64,000 nt of DNA, from contig NAUB01000018.1 of NCBI GenBank assembly GCA_003676145.1, positions 1 through 64,000 on the forward strand. The letters are read 5' to 3'. Shown here piece by piece: positions 17,170 through 26,785 of this stretch. How positions within the stretch are numbered: position 1 is the stretch's first letter; each line of letters starts with the position of its first letter. The notes beneath the pieces were generated by a model. It did no database searches. It saw only the letters and a list, made by a program, of their open reading frames with translations, and was not told where the DNA came from. The position numbers and the translations under genes are program-made. Origin of the DNA: a gamma proteobacterium symbiont of Stewartia floridana. GTDB taxonomy: Bacteria > Pseudomonadota > Gammaproteobacteria > Chromatiales > Chromatiaceae.

Positions 17170-18233
17170 ATCCGCTGGCGATCCAGTGCCCAGAGAATGT
17201 GCTCCTTCACCATGGGTGATGCTTGTTCCAACTGCCTCAGCAGGGCTTCTGCAACCGCTACGGATGGGGGGGCATTGCCCAGTGCCACGGCCAGGTTTCT
17301 CTGCCAGCGTTGATAACCGATCCGTCGTATCGCCGATCCCTCGGTCTTCTGCAGAAAAGTCGCTTCATCCCACTCGAACAGCGTGATCAGGCTGCTGCTG
17401 TCGAGTTTGTGTCGCGCCAGAAAGTCCTGCTCGCCGGTCAGTTGGGCGAAGCGATTCCAGGGGCAGACTTGCTGGCAGTCATCACAGCCGTAGATCCGGT
17501 TACCCATGGCGGCCCGGTATGGCTCGGGAATGGCGCCTCTCAGCTCGATGGTCAAATAGGAGATACAGCGTCGCGCATCGAGCTGGTATGGGGCTGTGAT
17601 GGCCTGGGTGGGGCAGATCTCCAGACAGGCCTGGCAACGGCCACAGTGGTTTTCCGCCGGCGAGTCGATCGGCAGGGGAATAGTGCTGTAGATCTCACCG
17701 AGAAAAAACCAGGAACCTGAGCGCTTGTTGAGCAGGTTGGTATGCTTGCCGATCCAGCCCAAGCCGGCTTTTTCCGCCAGAGGTTTTTCCAGTACCGGTG
17801 CAGAATCCACATACAGCCGATTGCTGCTCTCCGGTAGCGTCTGCTGGATCTTCTGCTGCAGTCTCTTCAGACGGTTTCGCAGCAGTTTGTGGTAATCCCG
17901 GCCGAGTGCGTAACGTGAGATAAAGGCTTTCTGCGGGTCTTCCAGAATCCGTTGCAGATCCTGCATCGGCTCCGGCAGGTAGTCCATACGGACAGAAATC
18001 ACCCTGACGGTTCCAGGTTCCAGCTCTGCAGGGCGACTCCGTTTGTTGCCGTGCTTGGCCATATAGTCCATCTCACCATGACAACCCGATGCCAGCCACT
18101 GATGCAGTCTACTCTCTGCTTCGCTGAGATCGGTATCGGTAATACCGACTGCATCAAAGCCCAGTTCTTCCCCCCACTGTTTGATCTGCAGGCTCAGCTT
18201 AAGTAATTCGTCAGCGCTCAGTGTCTCACTCAT
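17151..18233 (-). CDS. queG: Epoxyqueuosine reductase
   Basis: A 360-residue cobalamin/iron-sulfur enzyme that performs the last step of queuosine synthesis on tRNA (reduction of epoxyqueuosine). Two 4Fe-4S clusters are bound by CGRCQACLEICP and CDDCQQVCPWN, in the usual order. The segment EKPLAEKAGLGWIGKHTNLL is conserved in the family. It is encoded opposite to its cluster neighbours, divergent from nnr, and overlaps the VanZ-like gene tail to tail. Confidence 0.95.
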   Translation of the reverse strand: MSETLSADELLKLSLQIKQWGEELGFDAVGITDTDLSEAESRLHQWLASGCHGEMDYMAKHGNKRSRPAELEPGTVRVISVRMDYLPEPMQDLQRILEDPQKAFISRYALGRDYHKLLRNRLKRLQQKIQQTLPESSNRLYVDSAPVLEKPLAEKAGLGWIGKHTNLLNKRSGSWFFLGEIYSTIPLPIDSPAENHCGRCQACLEICPTQAITAPYQLDARRCISYLTIELRGAIPEPYRAAMGNRIYGCDDCQQVCPWNRFAQLTGEQDFLARHKLDSSSLITLFEWDEATFLQKTEGSAIRRIGYQRWQRNLAVALGNAPPSVAVAEALLRQLEQASPMVKEHILWALDRQRIQPTTA

Positions 18234-18354
18234 GCTGCTGCACTATAGCCCAGTGCCGTGACGATTCAACCGCTGCCAGCCTGGGCTTCGATTATTTTGA
18301 TACACCAGAGGGTTCGCGGTATCGTTGCCGGTCAAATCAGAGGACAATGGATCT

Positions 18355-19866
18355 ATGCGAGTGATGCCATTTACCGACAGTTTGCCCTACGCCCTCTACC
18401 GGGCCGATCAGGTTCGCCAATTCGATCGAATTGCCATCGATGAGTTTCAGATCCCGGGTGAGAACCTGATGGAGCGAGCGGGCGTCAGAGCCTTCGATCT
18501 GTTGCGCCATAGATGGCCTGAGGTGAGAGAGATTCTGGTCGTCTGTGGGTTGGGTAATAACGGTGGGGACGGTTATGTGCTGGCCAGGCTGGCACTGCAG
18601 GCGGGAATCAGTGTGCGGGTGCTGCAGCTTGGTGACCCCGGGAAGATCAAAGGCGACGCATTGCTCAAAGCAGAGGCCTGGATGGCATTGGGACAGCAAC
18701 TGGAACCTTATCAGGGGCTTCCCGGCAAACCCGGTCTGATCGTGGATGCCATCCTGGGTACCGGACTGGAGCGGGATCTCAGAGGGGATTGGAAGGCGGC
18801 TGTGGAGCAGATCAATCAGCATCAGGCGCCGGTCTTCGCCCTCGACATCCCCTCAGGCCTCAATTCGGACAGCGGCCGGGTGATGGGGTGCGCGGTAAAA
18901 GCGGCTGCAACGATCAGCTTCATCGGTCTCAAGCAGGGTATGTTCACCGGTAACGGACCTGACTGCTGTGGTGAAGTCGCCTTCGATGCCCTGGAGATAC
19001 CGGCACAGATCTATGCCCGCCAGCTGCTCGCTTGCCGTCGCATGGATTGGTCGAAGGTCTCTGCGTCGGTGAGCCGCAGAGAGCGCTCCTCGCATAAGGG
19101 CAGCCATGGCCATCTACTGGTGGTTGGCGGGGATCAGGGGTACAGCGGTGCGATACGCATGGCGGCCGAGGGTGGCGCAAGGAGTGGCGCGGGGCTGGTA
19201 ACCCTGGCAACCCATCCCGAGCATGCCCCATGGAGTAACCTCGGTCGCCCTGAACTGATGTGCCGTGGGGTTGATGCGGATACGGATCTGACCCCCTTGC
19301 TGCAGCAGGCCAGTGCTGTGGTGCTTGGACCCGGACTGGGTCGGACACCCTGGGGAGAAAGGCTCTATCAGCAGGTGATCAAAACCGAGCTGCCCCTGTT
19401 GCTCGATGCCGATGCACTCTACTGGCTGGCCAGGCAGCCGGATCGGCGGGACAATCGGCTGCTGACCCCCCATCCCGGAGAGGCGGCCCGTCTGTTGGGT
19501 TGGGATACCCAACAAGTGCAAAGTGATCGGTTTGCCGCCTGCGAGGCCCTGCAGCAACGCTTTGGTGGGGTGATCGTATTGAAAGGGGCAGGAACCCTGG
19601 TCGGCAGTAGCGGAAGCCAACCTGTAGCCCTCTGCAGTGACGGCAACCCGGGTATGGCGAGCGGTGGATCGGGGGATGTATTGAGTGGGGTGATCGGTGC
19701 TTTTCTGGCTCAGGGTCATGCACTTCGGGATGCGGCGGAGTTGGGTGTCTGTCTGCACGCCGCCGCCGGCGACAAGGCCGCCAGGCAAGGTGAAATCGGC
19801 ATGCTGGCCGGCGATTTGATCGATGCCCTGCGTGAGACACTGAATTCGGAGCTTTTGAATGATTGA
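18355..19866 (+). CDS. nnr: Bifunctional NAD(P)H-hydrate epimerase / ADP-dependent dehydratase
   Basis: About 503 residues repairing hydrated NAD(P)H. The amino half is the NnrE epimerase (VCGLGNNGGDGYVLARLA; DAILGTGLERDLRG) and the carboxy half the NnrD dehydratase (HLLVVGGDQGYSGAIRMAAEGGARSG is its opening, GGSGDVLSGVIGAFLAQGH near the end). I start at ATG 18355 with AGAGGA about ten bases upstream; an in-frame TTG at 18325 is less likely. The stop overlaps the tsaE start by eight bases. Confidence 0.95.
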   Translation: MRVMPFTDSLPYALYRADQVRQFDRIAIDEFQIPGENLMERAGVRAFDLLRHRWPEVREILVVCGLGNNGGDGYVLARLALQAGISVRVLQLGDPGKIKGDALLKAEAWMALGQQLEPYQGLPGKPGLIVDAILGTGLERDLRGDWKAAVEQINQHQAPVFALDIPSGLNSDSGRVMGCAVKAAATISFIGLKQGMFTGNGPDCCGEVAFDALEIPAQIYARQLLACRRMDWSKVSASVSRRERSSHKGSHGHLLVVGGDQGYSGAIRMAAEGGARSGAGLVTLATHPEHAPWSNLGRPELMCRGVDADTDLTPLLQQASAVVLGPGLGRTPWGERLYQQVIKTELPLLLDADALYWLARQPDRRDNRLLTPHPGEAARLLGWDTQQVQSDRFAACEALQQRFGGVIVLKGAGTLVGSSGSQPVALCSDGNPGMASGGSGDVLSGVIGAFLAQGHALRDAAELGVCLHAAAGDKAARQGEIGMLAGDLIDALRETLNSELLND

Positions 19867-20329
19867 ACTGAGGGTCACAGGTGAAGCGGAACAGGAGGCG
19901 CTCGGCCGCCGTCTGGCATTGAACTGCCGGGCGCCCTGCATTGTCTACCTGGTGGGCGATCTCGGTGCGGGCAAAACCACCCTGACACGGGGCTTCCTGC
20001 GAGGCGTCGGCTATCAGGGACGGGTCAAGAGTCCAACCTACACACTGCTTGAGCCCTACGAACTGGGGAGCATTTCCTGTTATCATTTCGATCTGTATCG
20101 ACTGGCCGATGCGGAAGAGCTGGCCTATCTCGGCATTCAGGATCTGCTGACCGATGATGCGGTGATGCTGATTGAATGGCCGGAGAAGGGGCAGGGTGGG
20201 CTACCGGCTGCCGATCTGCTGGTCAAGATCGAACATGATGGTCTGTCGCGGCAGGTTACCATCGAAGGGGCGAGTGATCGGGGATCTGAAATAATTCAGG
20301 AAATACAAAGTGATCTGGTAGATGGTTAA
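19859..20329 (+). CDS. tsaE: tRNA threonylcarbamoyladenosine synthesis ATPase TsaE
   Basis: A 156-residue P-loop protein that supports TsaB/TsaD in making t6A37 on ANN-decoding tRNAs. Walker A is GDLGAGKTTLTRGFL. The segments VKSPTYTLLEPY and HFDLYRLADAEEL are family signatures, as is LIEWPEKG. It starts eight bases inside nnr, as in many gammaproteobacteria. The tail (about 25 residues) is less conserved. Confidence 0.96.
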   Translation: MIELRVTGEAEQEALGRRLALNCRAPCIVYLVGDLGAGKTTLTRGFLRGVGYQGRVKSPTYTLLEPYELGSISCYHFDLYRLADAEELAYLGIQDLLTDDAVMLIEWPEKGQGGLPAADLLVKIEHDGLSRQVTIEGASDRGSEIIQEIQSDLVDG

Positions 20330-20433
20330 TTTGGTTCATAGGAAATTTAGCTATCTAACAGAATAATCTGGAAAAAAAACCTTTCGCATGCTATTTTTTA
20401 TGTTGTATTTTCAGTGTTACGGGTCATGGGGCA

Positions 20434-21753
20434 ATGAGGATTAGGCTCGCTATGCTGCTGATCTTGCTGATCAGCGCACTACCGCTACAAGCAAAGCAGT
20501 CTGAGATAACCGGTCTCAGGATCTGGTCTGCGCCGGATCATGTGCGTCTGGTGTTCGACGCCAATGGCAAGGTAGATCACAAGATATTCACCCTGCAGGG
20601 TCCGGATCGCCTGGTCCTGGATCTGAAAAACACCTCGCTCACCAAGCACCTGCCCGATCCCACCAAAGAGAACAAGATCATCCGCGGTATGCGCACTGCG
20701 AAGCGCAACGACCACGATGTGCGGGTGGTGTTCGATCTCAACAGTTCGGTCAAACCGAAGAGTTTCTCACTACGCCCCAACCGGGAGTATGGTCATCGGC
20801 TGGTGGTTGATCTGTATGACGGCAAAAACGGAATCAAGCACCGTAATGGGCCGGTCAAGACAGCGAAAAAAGCCAACACAAACGGCCATCGGGATGTGGT
20901 GATTGCCGTGGATCCCGGTCATGGTGGCGAAGATCCCGGTGCCCGCGGGCGCAAAGGTACCTATGAAAAGGATGTGGTACTGGCGATCGGCCGCAAACTG
21001 GTGAAGATGCTGAATCAGCAAAAAGGCATGCGTGCCGTCCTGATCAGGGATGGTGACTACTATCTCGGGCTGAGAAAACGTATTGCCAAAGCCAGGGCGC
21101 ATCAGGCGGATCTGTTCGTCTCAATTCATGCGGATGCCTTCCGTGACCCGAAAGTCAGAGGATCCTCTGTCTATACACTCTCCCGCAGCGGTGCCTCGAA
21201 TGAAGCGGCACGCTGGCTGGCGGAACGGGAAAACAGCGCTGACCTGGTGGGAGGGGTCTCACTGGAGGATAAGGACGATATGCTCGCATCGGTGCTGCTC
21301 GATCTTTCCCAGATCGGTACCCTGCAAGCCAGTTCAGAAGCAGCCAGTCGGGTATTGACCGAACTCAAGACCCTGGGCAAGACCCATAAGCGCAAGGTGC
21401 AGCAAGCCGGTTTCGTGGTGCTGAAATCACCCGATATCCCTTCCATGCTGGTGGAGACCGCATTCATCTCCAACCCGGATGAGGAGCGCCGGCTGCGCGA
21501 TCCGAGACACCAGACCAAAGTGGCCAAGGCTCTGATGAAGGGGATCCGTGATTACTTCAAATATCAGCCTCCACCGGGTACCTGGCTGGCGGCCAATCAG
21601 AGAACCCGGAAACACGTCATCTCATCCGGTGACACCCTGATTGCGATCGCCAATCGTTACCAGATCAGCGTCAAGCGGTTACGTCATGTCAATGATCTGA
21701 AGAACGACACCATCCGCATCGGACAGGTATTGCAGATACCACCAGGCAGCTGA
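20434..21753 (+). CDS. amiB: N-acetylmuramoyl-L-alanine amidase with AMIN and LysM domains
   Basis: A 439-residue periplasmic septal amidase that cleaves the stem peptide from murein during daughter-cell separation. Order: signal peptide (to about 20), AMIN domain (about 25-130) for septal targeting, Amidase_3 catalytic domain with zinc ligands in DPGHGGEDPGA, YEKDV and SIHADA and the catalytic Glu in LVETAFISNPDEE, and one carboxy-terminal LysM repeat (HVISSGDTLIAIANRYQIS). The AmiB-like LysM and its place before mutL both fit. A 104-base AT-rich gap after tsaE may hold its own promoter. Confidence 0.95.
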   Translation: MRIRLAMLLILLISALPLQAKQSEITGLRIWSAPDHVRLVFDANGKVDHKIFTLQGPDRLVLDLKNTSLTKHLPDPTKENKIIRGMRTAKRNDHDVRVVFDLNSSVKPKSFSLRPNREYGHRLVVDLYDGKNGIKHRNGPVKTAKKANTNGHRDVVIAVDPGHGGEDPGARGRKGTYEKDVVLAIGRKLVKMLNQQKGMRAVLIRDGDYYLGLRKRIAKARAHQADLFVSIHADAFRDPKVRGSSVYTLSRSGASNEAARWLAERENSADLVGGVSLEDKDDMLASVLLDLSQIGTLQASSEAASRVLTELKTLGKTHKRKVQQAGFVVLKSPDIPSMLVETAFISNPDEERRLRDPRHQTKVAKALMKGIRDYFKYQPPPGTWLAANQRTRKHVISSGDTLIAIANRYQISVKRLRHVNDLKNDTIRIGQVLQIPPGS

Positions 21754-21923
21754 TCCATTCTCAGTCTGTCTGTCGTGCCCGGCACAACTCATCTGATCCC
21801 GCGTAACAGAGCATCACAGCGGCTGTGTAACGCAGCCAAAGTCCCACCACCTGATAACGGTTCTTGAAGTCGAGACCCTGAGCCATTATGGTGCTGGGTT
21901 TCTGTAACATCTGGGGCCTGGCT

Positions 21924-23723
21924 ATGCCCATTCGCACACTTCCTCCTCAACTGATCAACCAAATCGCCGCCGGTGAGGTTGTCGAACGACCGGCTTCCGT
22001 GATCAAGGAGTTGGTGGAGAACAGCCTGGATGCTGGTGCGCGTCATATCGAGATCGAGATTGAGCAGGGTGGTATCAAGCGTCTGCGGGTGCGGGACGAT
22101 GGGGTGGGGATACCCCAGCAGGAGCTGAACCTGGCCCTGTCGCGCCACGCCACCAGTAAGGTCAGTCAGTTTGAGGATCTCGAGTCGTTGCAGAGCATGG
22201 GATTCCGTGGCGAGGCGTTACCAAGTATCAGCTCAGTCTCCCGTCTGCGCTTGACCTCCAGACATCAGGACGCTGAGCAGGCCTGGGAGGTCAGCGGCGA
22301 CGGTACGGACCAGGCGCTGCAGTGTAAACCGGCGGCACACCCTCAGGGGACCAGCGTTGAAGTACGGGATCTCTTCTACAACACCCCGGCCAGGCGCAAA
22401 TTCCTGCGAACCGAAAAGACCGAGTTCGGCCACATCCAGGCGCTGGTTCAACGTCTGGCCCTGGCCCGCTTCGATGTGGGGTTCAGTCTTCAGCATAACC
22501 GCCGGGCGATCTATTCGCTGCCACCCTGCGACAACCGGCAGCAGCAGGAGAAGCGCCTGTTGCAGTTGCTTGGGCCGCAGTTTCTTGAACAGGCGCTGCC
22601 AATCCAGGAGCAGGCGGGAGATTTCTCGCTTTCCGGTTGGGTAGCCAGACCCGGATTCTCCCGCGCCCAGGCGGATATGCAGTATTTCTACGTCAATCAA
22701 CGCATGATCCGTGACAAGCTGGTAACCCATGCGGTTCGTCAGGGGTTCCAGGATGTGCTCTACCATGGGCGCCATCCCGCCTACGTGCTGTTTTTCAGTC
22801 TCGATCCCCACAAGGTGGACGTGAATGTCCATCCCACCAAACACGAGGTACGCTTTCGGGATTCACGCTCGGTACACGACTTCATCTTTCGTGGACTGCA
22901 TCGTCTATTGGCCGATACCCGCCCCCAAGCCGCTGCCGAAAGCGGGCAGAATGAGCCGGTCAACCTACAGCCTCCGGTAACCTCCCGTGGGGTTGAGCAG
23001 CCATACTCCCCGCCCAGGCAGCAGGGGCTCGACTGGCGGGTAGCCGAGCGGCCAACTGCCTATCAGGCCGGTTTTTCCGCTCAGCAACCGATCGCTGCGG
23101 AGCCTGGTGTGGCGGCCAAAGAGAGTCAGCCCCAAGAGGTTCCCCCACTGGGTTATGCGCTGGCACAACTGCATGGGGTCTATATCCTGGCACAAAATCA
23201 GAGTGGTCTGATTCTGGTGGATATGCACGCTGCCCATGAGCGGATCACTTATGAAAGATTGAAACAGCGCTACCATGGCGAGGGCATCAGCCATCAACCC
23301 CTATTGGTACCGATCTCAGTCTCAGTCAGCGCCAGGGAGGCCGATCTGGCTGAGGATGCCTCGGAACTGCTGCAGCGGATGGGATTTGAAGTCAGTCGCT
23401 CCGGGCGGGAGTCCCTGGCAATCCGCTCCATCCCCTCGCTGCTGCAGGGGGCGGATCCGGAAAAGATGTTACGGGATATCCTCTCGGATCTGATCGAGCA
23501 CGGCAGCAGTCAGCGAGTGAAGGAGGAGATCGATCAGGTTCTGGCGACGGTTGCCTGTCATGGATCTGTGCGTGCCAACCGTCGTTTGGAGCTGGATGAG
23601 ATGAACGCCCTGCTGAGAGATATGGAGCGTACTGAAAGGGCCGATCAGTGTAATCACGGTCGACCCACCTGGACCGAACTCACCATCAGTGAGCTCGATC
23701 GACTGTTTCTTCGCGGCCGCTGA
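21924..23723 (+). CDS. mutL: DNA mismatch repair protein MutL
   Basis: About 599 residues. The GHKL ATPase domain has [18 protein letters not shown] and [11 protein letters not shown]. The carboxy-terminal dimerisation domain contains [12 protein letters not shown], a near match to the endonuclease motif DQHA(X)2E(X)4E with Met for Gln, and ends with [12 protein letters not shown] and [11 protein letters not shown]. The conserved start is [20 protein letters not shown], so I place it at 21924, 12 codons into the open frame. MiaA begins one base after the stop. Confidence 0.96.
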   Translation: MPIRTLPPQLINQIAAGEVVERPASVIKELVENSLDAGARHIEIEIEQGGIKRLRVRDDGVGIPQQELNLALSRHATSKVSQFEDLESLQSMGFRGEALPSISSVSRLRLTSRHQDAEQAWEVSGDGTDQALQCKPAAHPQGTSVEVRDLFYNTPARRKFLRTEKTEFGHIQALVQRLALARFDVGFSLQHNRRAIYSLPPCDNRQQQEKRLLQLLGPQFLEQALPIQEQAGDFSLSGWVARPGFSRAQADMQYFYVNQRMIRDKLVTHAVRQGFQDVLYHGRHPAYVLFFSLDPHKVDVNVHPTKHEVRFRDSRSVHDFIFRGLHRLLADTRPQAAAESGQNEPVNLQPPVTSRGVEQPYSPPRQQGLDWRVAERPTAYQAGFSAQQPIAAEPGVAAKESQPQEVPPLGYALAQLHGVYILAQNQSGLILVDMHAAHERITYERLKQRYHGEGISHQPLLVPISVSVSAREADLAEDASELLQRMGFEVSRSGRESLAIRSIPSLLQGADPEKMLRDILSDLIEHGSSQRVKEEIDQVLATVACHGSVRANRRLELDEMNALLRDMERTERADQCNHGRPTWTELTISELDRLFLRGR

Positions 23724-23724
23724 G

Positions 23725-24696
23725 ATGAGCCAATCCCCACACACCCAGGAGCAGTTGCCTGCGGCGATTTTTCTGATGGGGCCTACCGCCTCCGGGAAAA
23801 CTGCGTTGGCGGTCGAACTGGTACGTCGCTTACCGTTGGAGATCATCAGTGTGGATTCCGCCCTGGTCTATCGGGGGATGGATGTGGGCACCGCAAAACC
23901 GGATCGGCAGACGCTCGATCTGGCCCCCCATCGACTGATCGACATGATCGACCCCTCGGAGAGCTACTCCGCCGCTGCTTTCAGGCGGGATGCCCTGGAT
24001 GCGATGGGGGAGATCCATGCGGCGGGAAAGGTGCCGCTGCTGGTTGGCGGCACCATGCTCTACTTCAAGGCCTTGAGCCAGGGGCTGTCTGATCTGCCGG
24101 CGGCGGATCCGGTGGTGCGTAAGCGTCTGGAAGGTGAGATGGCGCAGCTTGGCCTGGCGGTACTGCATCAGCGGCTTGAACGTCTTGATCCACAAGCCGC
24201 GGCTAAGATTCATGCCAATGATACCCAACGCATACTGCGGGCCCTGGAAGTGATCGAGTTGAGTGGCAGGGCTTTGAGTGAACTTCAGCAGTCGGAGAAA
24301 GGTCACATATTGCCATACCGGGTGCTGAAGCTGGTTCGTGCGCCCAAACAGCGGGCGGTCTTACATGACCGAATTGCAGAGCGTTTCGAGCAGATGCTGG
24401 CGAACGGCTTCGAGCAAGAGGTCCGTGAGCTGTTGAGTCGGGGCAATCTGACCCCGGCCATGCCATCGATGCGGGCGGTGGGCTATCGACAGATGCTGCA
24501 CTACCTGCTCGGTGAGATCAGTAGGAATGAGATGGTGGAAAGAGGTATCATCGCCACTCGCCAGCTGGCGAAGCGACAATTTACCTGGTTGCGGGCTGAG
24601 CAGGATTGCCACTGGCTGTATGACGACAGTGATGTCCTGGAGCAGGCTCTGGCGCTGATTGCAGATAAGTTTCCTGAGTTGAAAAGCCCTGGCTGA
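23725..24696 (+). CDS. miaA: tRNA dimethylallyltransferase
   Basis: A 323-residue enzyme adding a dimethylallyl group to A37 of tRNAs reading UNN codons. It has the P-loop [14 protein letters not shown], the substrate motif [18 protein letters not shown], and the segment [12 protein letters not shown] followed by [16 protein letters not shown] start at the ATG one base after the mutL stop; earlier in-frame codons lie inside mutL. Confidence 0.96.
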   Translation: MSQSPHTQEQLPAAIFLMGPTASGKTALAVELVRRLPLEIISVDSALVYRGMDVGTAKPDRQTLDLAPHRLIDMIDPSESYSAAAFRRDALDAMGEIHAAGKVPLLVGGTMLYFKALSQGLSDLPAADPVVRKRLEGEMAQLGLAVLHQRLERLDPQAAAKIHANDTQRILRALEVIELSGRALSELQQSEKGHILPYRVLKLVRAPKQRAVLHDRIAERFEQMLANGFEQEVRELLSRGNLTPAMPSMRAVGYRQMLHYLLGEISRNEMVERGIIATRQLAKRQFTWLRAEQDCHWLYDDSDVLEQALALIADKFPELKSPG

Positions 24697-24732
24697 GTAG
24701 GTGATTTTTAGTAAATTTGAGGTATTGATATT

Positions 24733-24762
24733 TTGAATAGTTGGATAAAAACACAGTATGCT
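24733..24762 (+). promoter_or_regulatory. Candidate sigma-70 promoter for hfq
   Basis: TTGAAT at 24733-24738 and TATGCT at 24757-24762 are 18 bases apart in an AT-rich gap of 154 bases between miaA and hfq. This spacing and position, about 85 bases before the hfq start, fit a dedicated promoter for the hfq-hflX unit. Confidence 0.45.
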
Positions 24763-24850
24763 ACACTTTCGCTTGTGAAGTAGACATTTACTACCATTTG
24801 TTCGCGCTTGTTTTGCGTTTAAAACTACAAACACAATAAGGAGAATTTCC

Positions 24851-25117
24851 ATGTCTAAAGGGCAAAGTTTACAAGACCCTTTTTTGAATGCACTGAGGAA
24901 GGAACGGGTACCTGTCTCAATCTTTCTAGTTAATGGTATTAAACTTCAGGGGCAAATCGAGTCTTTCGATCAATTCGTGGTGCTGTTAAAGAACAGCGTC
25001 AGCCAGATGGTATACAAGCACGCTATCTCCACTGTGGTGCCGGCCAGAAATGTACGCATCCAGCACGCCAATGGTCAATCCGAAGAGGATGGATCCAGCG
25101 GCAGTGGTAATTTTTAA
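24851..25117 (+). CDS. hfq: RNA chaperone Hfq
   Basis: An 88-residue hexameric Sm-like protein that pairs small RNAs with mRNAs. Sm1 ([20 protein letters not shown]) and Sm2 ([15 protein letters not shown]) are intact. The acidic/Ser-Gly tail after residue 72 is short. A strong ribosome site AAGGAG precedes the ATG. A hairpin follows before hflX. Confidence 0.98.
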   Translation: MSKGQSLQDPFLNALRKERVPVSIFLVNGIKLQGQIESFDQFVVLLKNSVSQMVYKHAISTVVPARNVRIQHANGQSEEDGSSGSGNF

Positions 25118-25144
25118 AAAATTGTTAATTTGTTTCTGCTTTAA

Positions 25145-25170
25145 GGGCGTACCATGAGATGGATACGCCC
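25145..25170 (+). terminator. Hairpin between hfq and hflX
   Basis: gggcgta and tacgccc form a 7-bp stem around cca/tgg and a small loop, followed by attttaaa. This could be a partial terminator or processing site setting the hfq/hflX ratio. Confidence 0.5.
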
Positions 25171-25213
25171 ATTTTAAACGCCTGCACTCTTCTATCCCCA
25201 TACTGTTTCCAAC

Positions 25214-26494
25214 ATGTTTGAACGTCCTAAGTCAGGTGAACGCGCTGTTTTGGTTCATCTGGATCTGAATGGGATCAGTGATCCCGATGAAATTGCGGAA
25301 TTCCAGGATCTTGCCCGCTCTGCCGGTGCGGAGCGGATCGCCTTTGTCTCCGGCAGTCGTCGCCAACCCGACCCGAAATATTTTGTTGGTCGGGGCAAAG
25401 CCGAGGAGATCGGCCAAATTGTCTCCTCGGAAAGCGCCGATCTGGTGATCTTCGATCACGCCCTCTCGCCCAGTCAGGAGCGAAATCTTGAGCGCGCCTT
25501 TGGCTGTCGGGTGGTCGACAGGACCGGATTGATTCTTGATATCTTTTCTCAGCGTGCCCGTTCATTCGAGGGCAAGTTGCAGGTTGAACTGGCTCAACTG
25601 CAACATCTGTCGACCCGACTGGTCAGAGGTTGGACCCATCTGGAGAGACAGAAGGGTGGTATCGGACTGAGAGGGCCGGGTGAAACCCAGCTGGAGACGG
25701 ACAGACGATTGCTGAATCAGCGTATCAGCCAGATCAAAAAGCGTCTTACCCGTGTCAATTCCCAACGTGAGCAGGGCAGGCGTGGGCGTGAGCGTGCGGA
25801 CATTCCAACCGTCTCTCTGGTTGGTTATACCAACGCCGGTAAATCAACCCTTTTCAACCGTCTGGTTGGATCGGATGTGTATGCAGCGGATCAGCTCTTT
25901 GCGACTCTGGATCCCACCTTGAGAAGACTCGACCTGGAAAGGGAGGGGCCGGTTGTATTGGCCGATACGGTAGGATTCATCAGTCACCTGCCGCATGATC
26001 TGGTGGCCGCGTTCAAATCGACGCTGCAAGAGACCACCGACGCCTCGCTGCTGCTGCACGTGATCGATGCGGCCAGTCATCAGCGTGCCACCTGTATCAC
26101 TGAAGTGAATGAGGTTTTGCAACAAATCGGGGCCGACAAGGTCCATCAGATTGAAGTCTTCAATAAGATCGATCTGTTGGAGGAGTTCGAACCCAGAATC
26201 GACCGGGACGAAAATGGCATGATCACCAGGATCTGGCTCTCGGCTCAGACCGGTGAAGGCTGCGATCTTCTACTGCAGGGATTGGCGGAGTACTACCGTA
26301 AAAACCATGTCAGGCAGAAGCTCAGATTGAACCCGGAAAACGGCCGATTGCATGCGCTTTTATTTGAACGTGGTGCTGTGATCAACGAATCCTCCACCGA
26401 TGAGGGTGGCTGGGAGATGGATATCGATATGTCTGAACGGGAGTTCCGGCGCTTACTCAAAGAGGAACCTGTGCTTGAGAGCTGTTTAGTCTGA
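25214..26494 (+). CDS. hflX: Ribosome-associated GTPase HflX
   Basis: A 426-residue GTPase that splits stalled ribosomes. The amino-terminal domain has KYFVGRGKAEEI and FDHALSPSQERNLE; the coiled region includes KGGIGLRGPGETQLETDRR; the G domain starts GYTNAGKSTLFNRL with G3 DTVGFISHLP and G4 FNKIDLL. Length and order match the family. It sits between hfq and hflK as usual. Confidence 0.97.
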   Translation: MFERPKSGERAVLVHLDLNGISDPDEIAEFQDLARSAGAERIAFVSGSRRQPDPKYFVGRGKAEEIGQIVSSESADLVIFDHALSPSQERNLERAFGCRVVDRTGLILDIFSQRARSFEGKLQVELAQLQHLSTRLVRGWTHLERQKGGIGLRGPGETQLETDRRLLNQRISQIKKRLTRVNSQREQGRRGRERADIPTVSLVGYTNAGKSTLFNRLVGSDVYAADQLFATLDPTLRRLDLEREGPVVLADTVGFISHLPHDLVAAFKSTLQETTDASLLLHVIDAASHQRATCITEVNEVLQQIGADKVHQIEVFNKIDLLEEFEPRIDRDENGMITRIWLSAQTGEGCDLLLQGLAEYYRKNHVRQKLRLNPENGRLHALLFERGAVINESSTDEGGWEMDIDMSEREFRRLLKEEPVLESCLV

Positions 26495-26656
26495 CATCCA
26501 GCGAAACCTGTTTGAGTTTGAAAACAGGACAAATTGTACCGTTGTGCCTATTTGCCGGTGCAGTTTCCCTTGGTACGGTATCAACAGATTCGGGTCTGTA
26601 CGGGAAACCGATGCTATCGTATGCTGAAACCTGCTGTTAGAATGTGCGGCTGGATA

Positions 26657-26746
26657 GGCTGCAGAGGTCTCCTTAGCGGGCAGCCAGGAATCGAAGATTG
26701 AATCGTGTCAGTATGCCCCCATATTAGAGAAATGAGGGCATCTGAC
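26657..26746 (+). promoter_or_regulatory. Structured leader upstream of hflK
   Basis: Two hairpins lie in the hflX-hflK gap. The first is ggctgc/gcagcc at 26657-26685. The second is a long stem at 26707-26746: gtcag and atgcccccat pair with atgagggcat and ctgac, with one bulge and one mismatch. A -10-like TAGAAT at 26638-26643 lies just upstream. The second hairpin ends about 40 bases before the hflK start and has no T-run. Confidence 0.45.
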
Positions 26747-26785
26747 GTATGCAGTTAAAATCAATAACCAAGTTTGGAGTGATCA

